Shown here piece after piece: positions 30,406 through 36,061 of a DNA stretch of 42,109 nucleotides (position 1 is its first letter; each line of letters opens with the position of its first letter). The position numbers were made by a program, and so were the translations under genes. Source of the stretch: a virus; the IMG/VR virus record IMGVR_UViG_3300028883_000080, positions 1-42,109 of that record, one strand, 5' to 3'. The notes below the pieces were generated by a model. The model was not told where the DNA came from and did no database searches. It was given only the letters and a program-made list of their open reading frames with translations.

Positions 30406-30621
30406 CTACGCCCCCATTCCCCGACGGACACGCTTCGCCGTCGACGCATCGTTGTTCTCGCTCGTGACCTCGGTCAGACAGTCTCGCTTGACCACAAGCT
30501 CTTGCCCGACATACGGACCCTCCGCGAACCGCACGAGTGCGTTCTGTCCCGCGTAGTGAAGGTCGACGACAACCGCTCGAGACCGCCACCCCGGTGCGCG
30601 TACGTACGTCCACTTGCTCAT
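30406..30621 (-). CDS. Hypothetical early protein, 71 residues
   Basis: A small basic beta-rich protein (AVVVDLHYAGQNALVRF and GQELVVKRDCL), probably an SH3-like barrel. The ATG has the GGGAGGGTC element with AGCG spacer. It ends 2 bases before the next start. Function unknown. Confidence 0.7.
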   Translation of the reverse strand: MSKWTYVRAPGWRSRAVVVDLHYAGQNALVRFAEGPYVGQELVVKRDCLTEVTSENNDASTAKRVRRGMGA

Positions 30622-30637
30622 CGCTGACCCTCCCTTG

Positions 30638-30943
30638 CTACTTGGGCTGCGCACTCGCACGTTCACGCGCCCGCCAGCCTGCCATCACGCCGCACTGCAT
30701 CCCATAGACGAAGCCGTGCATGACCTCGTACGTCCTCGTGCAAGCGACCTCACACCAGCCTTTGTCCTCGTTCCAGTGGTGGACACTCCACACCGTACCC
30801 TCGTGTCGAAGCTCGTACGGCTCACCCGTCCAACGTGCCACCTGTTCAAGGTCGCGATTGAGGGCGTTGGTCTGGTTCAACTGGACCGCCACCTTGTGAG
30901 CCTCGGCAGCGGTGACCTCGCGCTGGCTCTGCTTCGCGCTCAT
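30638..30943 (-). CDS. Hypothetical early protein, 101 residues
   Basis: Helical N-terminus (VTAAEAHKVAVQLNQTNAL) then a beta-rich part (GTVWSVHHWNEDKGWCEV). AAGGAGG lies 7 bases before the ATG, which overlaps the stop of the upstream gene (ATGA). Soluble, no motif recognised. Confidence 0.7.
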   Translation of the reverse strand: MSAKQSQREVTAAEAHKVAVQLNQTNALNRDLEQVARWTGEPYELRHEGTVWSVHHWNEDKGWCEVACTRTYEVMHGFVYGMQCGVMAGWRARERASAQPK

Positions 30944-31125
30944 CGTCTTGCCTCCTTGCTATACGAAGTGAGGTTCTCGGCCTTCACCACGGCCTCGTGG
31001 TCGGTATCGGGGAAGTAGACCCTGTAGTAGCGGCTTCCCGTGATGGGGAACTGTCCGGTCGCCACCACGCGGCAGAACCGACGCCCCCGGTAGTACGCTA
31101 TGCTTCCCATTGGTCGCGTCCGCAT
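30940..31125 (-). CDS. Hypothetical early protein, 61 residues
   Basis: A basic, Arg- and Tyr-rich beta protein (IAYYRGRRFCRVVAT and RYYRVYFPDTDHEAVV). AGAGGGGAAAGACG precedes the ATG at 31125. It overlaps the next gene by ATGA. The layout resembles the other small SH3-like early proteins of this region. Confidence 0.65.
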   Translation of the reverse strand: MRTRPMGSIAYYRGRRFCRVVATGQFPITGSRYYRVYFPDTDHEAVVKAENLTSYSKEARR

Positions 31126-31142
31126 CGTCTTTCCCCTCTCGT

Positions 31143-31376
31143 CTAAAACCCGAACGTCTGGGCCAATGCCTCGCTCATCGTTTCCCCGGCGACCAGCACC
31201 ATCCTGTTCGCGTCCAGCACCGCTCTCTTGAACTGCTCCTTGCTCATATGGTTGAACGTGCCGTGTTCCAGCCTCATCCACGCTTCAACGTGGCGGGCGT
31301 CTGCCCGCTTGAGGTTCCATCTGTTGCACTGCACCTCCACGATGCACCGCTGCCAGAACGTGAGTTCCCGCGCCAT
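31143..31376 (-). CDS. Hypothetical early protein, 77 residues
   Basis: Mostly helical (SKEQFKRAVLDANRMVLVAG), starting MARELTFWQRCIVEVQCNRW. GGGGGAAAGGCG precedes the ATG. It comes right after a strong GC hairpin (31396-31422) and the ArdC-like gene. No family recognised. Confidence 0.65.
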   Translation of the reverse strand: MARELTFWQRCIVEVQCNRWNLKRADARHVEAWMRLEHGTFNHMSKEQFKRAVLDANRMVLVAGETMSEALAQTFGF

Positions 31377-31395
31377 CGCCTTTCCCCCGTTCTGT

Positions 31396-31422
31396 GAGGG
31401 GGCAGGCACCGCCCGCCCCCTC
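31396..31422 (-). other. GC-rich hairpin between early genes
   Basis: Perfect eight-base stem GAGGGGGC/GCCCCCTC with an 11-base loop. There is no T run after it on the minus strand, so it is probably an mRNA processing or stability element rather than a terminator. Similar hairpins lie at 32851-32870 and 33562-33576, each before an early gene. Confidence 0.6.
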
Positions 31423-31432
31423 GTCCAACGTC

Positions 31433-32389
31433 CTAGTTCCTGCGCGTCTTCGTACCCATGCGGTACGCCACTTCGTCTGCGATGTGCGACGCGACCCTGA
31501 GAATGGCGGGGGCGCTGTCCTTCACCGCCTCCGCAGTCGCACGCCAGTGGCCGAGGTATTCGGCCGACCCGAACGTCTGGAGTCCGAGCAGTTCACACAC
31601 ACAGTACGCGACACACTCGGCCTCAAGCTCGGCACGATTGCGAGTGATGCTCTCGCCATTCATGCGTTGCTCCGCGTGCTTCAACTCGTGGTGTCCAAGC
31701 TCGTGCGCTGTTGTATGCGCGAGGCTGCCGGGGTTGGAGCAGTCCACGTTGTTGACCCGCACGACCGTACCGTCCGACCAGCCGCCTGTGAGGTCGACGT
31801 CCTTGCTCATCTCAACGTGCGCTCCAGCACCGTCCTTCGCATAGGCTACGAGGGCGGCAAGAACCTCATCCTCCTTCTCACCGAACGCACCCATCGGTAT
31901 CTCGATGGGCGCACCATCGCCATCAGTCTGCGACACATCAAACACCGTACCCGTACCGAAGCCGATGAGCTTCTTGCGCTTCTTGTCGGGGTTGTCCTCA
32001 TCCTCCACCCACTTGAACCACGGGACGAAGATGAGCGCACCCACCATACCCTTCGTGACCTGACGCCCGTGCCGCTCACGCCACTTCTTGTACCCCGTGT
32101 AGAGCGTGCCGTGGTCCTTCACCTGCTCCAACACGTACTCGCCTTCGGCGTCCAGTAGCCACCCGTCCTTGTCGTGCGGCTGACCGTCCGTAGCCACGAC
32201 CTTACGCGACGGCGGCTGACACATCAGAAGCATCGTGTTCATCGGGCTGTACTGATGGAACCCGTTGCGCCACGCCTCACCGAACTGCTTGAGCCTGTCG
32301 GGGTCCGTGACGATGGCGGCGGCGAGGCCGTCCAACAACCTCGCCGCCCGCTCACGGTACTCCTTCTTGGTCATCGTCTGCTTCGCCAT
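31433..32389 (-). CDS. ArdC-like protein with zinc-metallopeptidase motif
   Basis: 318 residues. Residues about 10-155 match the ArdC N-terminal single-strand-DNA-binding domain: YSPMNTMLLMCQPP, then GTLYTGYKKWRERHGRQV, GALIFVPWFKW and GTVFDVSQTDG. The C-terminal part has HELGHHELKH (residues about 229-238), an HExxH-like motif with Leu-Gly in place, and AELEAECVAYCVCELLG supplying the third ligand. ArdC proteins of plasmids block restriction enzymes on entering DNA; phage and conjugative versions often carry this metallopeptidase. The ATG has the GGGAGGGTC element. An early protein that guards incoming phage DNA would fit its place near the start of the early operon. Confidence 0.8.
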   Translation of the reverse strand: MAKQTMTKKEYRERAARLLDGLAAAIVTDPDRLKQFGEAWRNGFHQYSPMNTMLLMCQPPSRKVVATDGQPHDKDGWLLDAEGEYVLEQVKDHGTLYTGYKKWRERHGRQVTKGMVGALIFVPWFKWVEDEDNPDKKRKKLIGFGTGTVFDVSQTDGDGAPIEIPMGAFGEKEDEVLAALVAYAKDGAGAHVEMSKDVDLTGGWSDGTVVRVNNVDCSNPGSLAHTTAHELGHHELKHAEQRMNGESITRNRAELEAECVAYCVCELLGLQTFGSAEYLGHWRATAEAVKDSAPAILRVASHIADEVAYRMGTKTRRN

Positions 32390-32459
32390 GTTGACCCTCC
32401 CTGTGTCCGTGGTTGCGACTACCGACCGAACGCGCCGGGGAACTCGACCATGTCTTATG

Positions 32460-32813
32460 CTAGTCGTCCTTGCGGGATGAGATGTGAACCGTCTGTCCCG
32501 CGATAACCTTGCCACACACGCCACAGACTATCGTTCCCCACTCCTGCGCGTCGGCGTTCACCTGATGCTGAGTGCGCGGGCTGTAGTCGAACACCTCGTC
32601 CTGTACGCCCACCTTGCCGTGCGACCAGCACTCGTCGCAATAGTGAGCGGCGACCCTGTGAATGTTCTCGCCGACCGCGACGGTCTCAAGCACCGCAACC
32701 TTCGTCATGTCACCGTCGATGCCCCACGTTGCGCTCTCCGTGTCCTGCTCCATCAGACCATGCGCAAACCTGTCCATGTCCGTCCACTCGCTGCGCTCGT
32801 TGTGCTTCGTCAT
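32460..32813 (-). CDS. Zinc-ribbon early protein, 117 residues
   Basis: HYCDECWSHGKV and IVCGVCGKVIAG give two CxxC pairs that probably form one zinc ribbon. The N-terminus is acidic. The start is taken as ATG at 32813, since GTGGAGGACGAGAGA lies before it, inside a 44-base repeat; an in-frame ATG at 32846 has no ribosome site. The protein is early and may bind DNA or RNA polymerase. Function unknown. Confidence 0.7.
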   Translation of the reverse strand: MTKHNERSEWTDMDRFAHGLMEQDTESATWGIDGDMTKVAVLETVAVGENIHRVAAHYCDECWSHGKVGVQDEVFDYSPRTQHQVNADAQEWGTIVCGVCGKVIAGQTVHISSRKDD

Positions 32814-32847
32814 TCTCTCGTCCTCCACGTTGTAGTCACTGCTCATC
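32804..32847 (-). repeat. 44-base repeated leader, copy 1 (copy 2 at 33464-33507)
   Basis: Exactly the same 44 bases occur at 33464-33507. Each copy covers the ribosome site and start codon of the gene behind it, plus about 30 bases upstream. Upstream of this copy is a perfect stem GGGCGGCG/CGCCGCCC with a GCAT loop (32851-32870). The reading frame would allow a 14-residue shared N-terminus, but the upstream ATG lacks a ribosome site, so it is more likely a leader. Confidence 0.8.
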
Positions 32848-32850
32848 TGG

Positions 32851-32870
32851 GGGCGGCGGCATCGCCGCCC
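32851..32870 (-). other. Intercistronic hairpin before the repeated leader
   Basis: Perfect eight-base GC stem with a four-base loop and no T run, placed directly upstream of the first leader copy and behind the first early gene. It could slow RNA decay or separate expression of the two genes. Confidence 0.6.
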
Positions 32871-32915
32871 CGTTGTCGTCGCGTCCTTCTCTATGCTCTT
32901 GTCGTTCGTTCGGTA

Positions 32916-33473
32916 CTACTTGCCTGTCACGTTTATGCTTGTCGCCAGTTCGACTGCGTACGCCTTGCACTGCGACTCGGTCACCAGTACCTTCTCAACC
33001 TCGTCGCACTTGTTGATGATGGTGACCGCGTACCGCGTAGGGAAGTCTTCGTTGTACGCCGGGTACGAGACCGTGTAGTCGACCTTCGCACCGAGCGCCT
33101 CAAGTATCTCCATCCAGTTGTCGCTAGCCTTGTCTGTGAGCTTCGCAGTGCCGGGGATGTACCGTGCCGCCATGACCGCACGCAGGTTCCAGATGTCGAC
33201 CAGATGACCCTGCGTCGCCTGCTCGACCGAGTTCCACTTCTTGCCATACTCGCCCGCCCCGCACTCCCACGGCGTCTCGCTGACGAAGTTCTCGTCTGTC
33301 TCGTGCCACTTCTCCTGCGACTTCGTCACGACGCACACACGCTGGTACGTCACGCCGTCTTCCACGTACTCGCTAACGCTCGCGACCCAACCGTACTCGT
33401 ATCCAACCTTGTTGTTCACGTACACCTCAACCACATCGTTCTCGCTGTATGTCCCGCTCGCTAGCTTCGTCAT
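32916..33473 (-). CDS. First early gene, hypothetical, 185 residues
   Basis: A soluble, acidic protein starting MTKLASGTYSENDVVEVYV with aromatic strands (GYEYGWVASVSEYV) and a C-terminal segment KLTDKASDNWMEILEALG. It is the first clear gene behind promoter 33865-33893 and so probably made very early. The ATG at 33473 has GGAGGACGAGAGA before it, inside the second copy of the 44-base leader. Early first genes often counter host functions, but no motif here supports a specific job. Confidence 0.7.
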   Translation of the reverse strand: MTKLASGTYSENDVVEVYVNNKVGYEYGWVASVSEYVEDGVTYQRVCVVTKSQEKWHETDENFVSETPWECGAGEYGKKWNSVEQATQGHLVDIWNLRAVMAARYIPGTAKLTDKASDNWMEILEALGAKVDYTVSYPAYNEDFPTRYAVTIINKCDEVEKVLVTESQCKAYAVELATSINVTGK

Positions 33474-33507
33474 TCTCTCGTCCTCCACGTTGTAGTCACT
33501 GCTCATC
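33464..33507 (-). repeat. 44-base repeated leader, copy 2
   Basis: Identical to 32804-32847. A shorter hairpin with GGGGG/CCCCC arms (33562-33576) lies about 55 bases upstream. The two leaders serve the first two early genes. Confidence 0.8.
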
Positions 33508-33863
33508 CGTCATTGTCACCGGGTACTGCGCGTCACCGTCGACTCCCACGTGCTGCGCGGCGGGGGCGCATCCCCCTTCGTGTTCACCTCCTCATGCCGC
33601 TCGTGCAGTTCATCGACCGTGCCGTGTGTCGCCGCGAGTGGCCGACCCCACGCGACCGCTCGTGCTACCGCACTCGCGCCCGCGCTGCTTCTCGGTCCCT
33701 CCGCTGTTCCGCTCCCGGTATCGCTTCGAGGTCTGCCGCCGCTCCCGGTGCCGCCTGCCGCTCTCGGGTTCCCACCACCCCTGCCTCGACAGGTTGTCGG
33801 CGCGCTCGCTCTCCGCTCCTCCGCTCGCTTGGTTGTCAACCCCACCCCTCACCTCACTGACCT
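33508..33863 (-). other. Long 5' leader behind the early promoter
   Basis: About 350 bases between the promoter and the first clear gene. A frame of 109 residues (33516-33845, GTG start, no strong ribosome site) is open; its end (TVDELHERHEEVNTK) looks protein-like but the rest is Arg/Gly/Ser-rich and doubtful. Inside are GGTTGTCAACC (33831-33841), a perfect palindrome near +20, and CGACA-GGT-TGTCG (33789-33801). These may be operator sites. A regulatory leader or a weak early gene are both possible. Confidence 0.4.
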
Positions 33864-33864
33864 T

Positions 33865-33893
33865 ATTGTACTGCAAGACCCATACCGTGTCAA
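33865..33893 (-). promoter_or_regulatory. Strong sigma70-type early promoter
   Basis: Minus-strand TTGACA (33888-33893), a 17-base spacer and TACAAT (33865-33870). The -35 box is perfect, the -10 box matches 5 of 6, and the spacing is ideal. It directly follows the intrinsic terminator and points into the early genes. It is the best promoter I can find in the window. Confidence 0.85.
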
Positions 33894-33896
33894 CAA

Positions 33897-33966
33897 CAAA
33901 AAGCGACCCCCTAGAAAGGCCCATAACTAGGGGCTTCTAAGGGGTCTGTCACAAGGGGCTTGTCAC
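33897..33966 (-). ncRNA. Possible short RNA of about 70 nt
   Basis: The transcript from the weaker promoter at 33973-34001 would begin near 33966. It would fold a small hairpin (ACAAG/CTTGT), then the long terminator hairpin, and end in the T run near 33898. Without a reading frame of note it would be a short structured RNA or an attenuated leader. It rests on predicted signals only. Confidence 0.4.
33898..33946 (-). terminator. Intrinsic terminator after the lysis operon
   Basis: On the minus strand GACCCCTTAGAAG and CTTTCTAGGGGGTC pair to a stem of about 16 base pairs (with two single-base bulges) around an eight-base loop (33905-33946). GC and then TTTTT follow (33898-33902). It lies after the last late gene and directly before the early promoter, so it separates late from early transcription. 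Confidence 0.75.
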
Positions 33967-33972
33967 CCCTCT

Positions 33973-34001
33973 ATAATAGATGTGGTCATCTGCACGGTCA
34001 G
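33973..34001 (-). promoter_or_regulatory. Second promoter-like sequence upstream of the terminator
   Basis: CTGACC (33996-34001), a 17-base spacer and TATTAT (33973-33978) on the minus strand. Both boxes are imperfect (4 of 6 and 5 of 6) but the spacing is ideal. Since a terminator follows within 30 bases, its transcript would be short unless antitermination occurs. Confidence 0.45.
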
Positions 34002-34030
34002 GGTGGCGATTCGCACGCGAAGGTAGGGTG

Positions 34031-34747
34031 CTACGGCAGGGCTAGGTCGGCCTGTATCTTCTGTACGTACTTCCACGGGAGGTCGTCAGGACGGACGCCG
34101 AACTCTCCGGTGATGCGATGCAGACCGGGACGCTCAAGGAACACATCGCGTTCGACATCGTTGGGCGTGACACGACGGAGGTCGAGTGCGCGTCGTTCGG
34201 TCCTGCGGTAGAGCCGATGGTGCCAACCACGACGCTCTACCCATGTGTCCGTTACGGTACCATGCACCGAATGGCCGCCCGCCTTATGTGTGTACGCGAA
34301 CAACCACGCGCAGATGTTCCAGCGTTCCTTGCGCGTCCAGAACTGGAGCGATAGCCGCCGTGCGATGAACAGGTCACGCCCGAACAGGCGACTGAGAACT
34401 CCGTCGATGGCACACTTGGCAATGACCGCGAAGTCGTAGCTGTGTGCCTCCTCGATGTAGTGGTTCAACTTGTCGTCGCACTTCGCATGGTCGAACCCCG
34501 GCGTCAGCACCTCGAACGTCACACCCCAATGCTTCTCGTTGTCGTACTTCTCATAGATGTCGGGTAGCTCGACGGCGCCCTTGAAGATGCTCTCGCCACC
34601 CGTACCATCGCGACGGACAACGAACACGTGGTTGGTCACACCACGGCTTTCGAGCTTCCAGAACAACCCGATGCCGTGACGCGTCAACCAGCGTATCGCG
34701 CTAGACACCCATGCGCGACCGTAGACAAGACCACCACTAGCGGCCAC
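34031..34747 (-). CDS. Permuted NlpC/P60-like cysteine hydrolase (possible)
   Basis: 238 residues. GVTNHVFVVRRDG (residues about 37-49) and later YDFAVIAKCAID and ERWNICAWLFAYTHKAGGH suggest the permuted papain-like (YiiX/YebB) fold. In that fold a His near the start pairs with a later Cys in a 'W.CSel...l...G' setting, here NICAWLFAYTHKAGG. Such enzymes cut peptidoglycan peptides or lipids. The start is GTG with GGAGG 7 bases upstream and overlaps the holin candidate. It is the last gene before the late terminator. The assignment is tentative, as the Ser-Glu usual after the Cys is replaced. Confidence 0.45.
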   Translation of the reverse strand: MAASGGLVYGRAWVSSAIRWLTRHGIGLFWKLESRGVTNHVFVVRRDGTGGESIFKGAVELPDIYEKYDNEKHWGVTFEVLTPGFDHAKCDDKLNHYIEEAHSYDFAVIAKCAIDGVLSRLFGRDLFIARRLSLQFWTRKERWNICAWLFAYTHKAGGHSVHGTVTDTWVERRGWHHRLYRRTERRALDLRRVTPNDVERDVFLERPGLHRITGEFGVRPDDLPWKYVQKIQADLALP

Positions 34748-35036
34748 GAGCGTTCCTCCCCTCCAACTCCTCTCGCATACGTGCCAACCCGTATCCGGTC
34801 AGCACGCCGCCCCCCATTCCGAAGATGAGGGTGAACACCTGCAAGACGAGCGCCTGCGGGTCTATCTCTTTGCCATCATGCACCACGAGCCAGATGAGGA
34901 TGAACAACCCCGCCATGACGATGAGTACACCCGACACCATGACCGCGCCGATAACCACTAGCGCCAAGAGTCGCCGTGTGTTGGCAGCGACAGCACGCCC
35001 GACCTCGATGATGTTGCCCCACTTGCCGTTCGGCAT
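34737..35036 (-). CDS. Holin candidate, two membrane spans
   Basis: 99 residues. A short polar N-terminus is followed by two hydrophobic segments (residues about 23-51 and 63-84) and a charged end (MREELEGRNARGR). Size and layout fit class II holins, which open the inner membrane to let the endolysin out. The ATG overlaps the amidase stop (TAATG), with GGAGG 7 bases upstream. The direct link to the amidase gene is the main support; the sequence itself only shows a small two-span membrane protein. Confidence 0.6.
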   Translation of the reverse strand: MPNGKWGNIIEVGRAVAANTRRLLALVVIGAVMVSGVLIVMAGLFILIWLVVHDGKEIDPQALVLQVFTLIFGMGGGVLTGYGLARMREELEGRNARGR

Positions 35037-35779
35037 TAGCCGTCCTCCGGTCGTCCACGGAACTCCAAGTACCAATCGTCCAACGCGGCACCGACGGCAT
35101 CACCGAGCTTGTCGAAGATGTGGCAGTCGGTCCGCAGTACCTCACGGTCGGAGGGCGACGATAGGGTGGCAGGTTCGTACACAACGACAGGGCAAACCTT
35201 GTCGAGGCGCGACAGAACATAGAGCTTGGTGTACCCCGGCGTCGAGACCTCTGCCCTTGGGTCTAGCCCGTCGTCATTCGCAACCATGAGGTTGGTACGT
35301 GCTACGGTCTCACGGACGAGTCGCTGGCCGAGGAACCTCCCCGTGGGATGATGGGCTTGGCCCGGTTGAGGGCCACCCATGTAGGAGCGGGTCGGTCGGA
35401 AGTAGCACACGTTGACCCCGGCCGCGAAGCTCGACTCGTCCGGTATGTGTCCATCGGCGAACGCCGATGACTCTACCCCCGGCCACCTTCCGCTTCGCTC
35501 TTTGCGTGTGACGTTCATGCCGAAGTGGATAGATACAGCTACGTCGGGGGCGATGCGTTCGACCATGCCGCACTTCGCGTAGAGGTGATGTGGGTACTTG
35601 TGGTTGCCCGTGACGATTCTGATGTGCCAGCCCCGCGCCTGCACGTTGAACGCCGCCGCGACAGTGGTTTCTTGGGCTAGCGCCCACTCATCTAGCTCGC
35701 CCTTCTCATCTACCCACCACGCACCTGTTCGTGGACCGTTGTGACCCACGATGATAGCCGCAGTTCGTACGCGTACCAT
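35036..35779 (-). CDS. N-acetylmuramoyl-L-alanine amidase (Amidase_3), endolysin
   Basis: 247 residues. IIVGHNGPRTGA (His13), Glu37 in LAQETTVAAAF, VSIHFGMN (His85) and VVVYEPATLSS (Glu202) make the zinc- and catalysis-bearing set of the Amidase_3 family, which cuts the bond between sugar and peptide in peptidoglycan. There is no signal peptide, so release must need a holin. It overlaps the holin candidate and follows the XhlA-like gene by 1 base. An insertion between the second His and the end (SYMGGPQPGQAHHPTG) is longer than usual. Confidence 0.85.
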   Translation of the reverse strand: MVRVRTAAIIVGHNGPRTGAWWVDEKGELDEWALAQETTVAAAFNVQARGWHIRIVTGNHKYPHHLYAKCGMVERIAPDVAVSIHFGMNVTRKERSGRWPGVESSAFADGHIPDESSFAAGVNVCYFRPTRSYMGGPQPGQAHHPTGRFLGQRLVRETVARTNLMVANDDGLDPRAEVSTPGYTKLYVLSRLDKVCPVVVYEPATLSSPSDREVLRTDCHIFDKLGDAVGAALDDWYLEFRGRPEDG

Positions 35780-35780
35780 A

Positions 35781-36053
35781 CTAGGCTCCTGATGGCAGGC
35801 TGTTCAACAACAGGTACAACACGACGCCGCTCACGATAGGACCAATCACGCTCCACGCCATGCGCCACCTACTACCACGCACCGCCTCGCAGTCCTTCGT
35901 AGTCACCATCGTGGATTCGACGGTTGCCAACCGCTCGGTGTGATTGGCGATTGTGCCGTTCTGTTTGTCTAGGCGCGACTTGACCTCATTGAACCCTGTC
36001 TCGGTTGCTTCGCGCAGTAACCGCACCTCAGTCGCGGTGGCGTCGTTGCCCAT
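35781..36053 (-). CDS. XhlA-like lysis-associated protein
   Basis: 90 residues. The first 55 form a coiled coil (VRLLREATETGFNEVKSRLD, then NGTIANHTERLATVEST) and the end is one membrane span (MAWSVIGPIVSGVVLYLLL). This is the form of hemolysin XhlA-type proteins that sit next to holins. AGGGGGAACT precedes the ATG at 36053; the longer frame is a shadow of the tail gene. It lies between the tail tip gene and the amidase, at the start of the lysis genes. Confidence 0.7.
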   Translation of the reverse strand: MGNDATATEVRLLREATETGFNEVKSRLDKQNGTIANHTERLATVESTMVTTKDCEAVRGSRWRMAWSVIGPIVSGVVLYLLLNSLPSGA

Positions 36054-36061
36054 AGTTCCCC

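Noticed and set aside
32484-33464. 326-residue plus-strand reading frame
   Set aside because: Antisense to two early genes with a shared leader; its translation is Leu/Val/Arg/His-rich with no motif and no ribosome site.
33516-33845. 109-residue frame in the early leader
   Set aside because: No strong ribosome site and biased composition over most of its length; described as part of the leader instead.
33949-33977. Plus-strand TATAAT near the terminator
   Set aside because: No -35 box at a good distance and no plus-strand gene downstream; the same bases serve the minus-strand TATTAT box.
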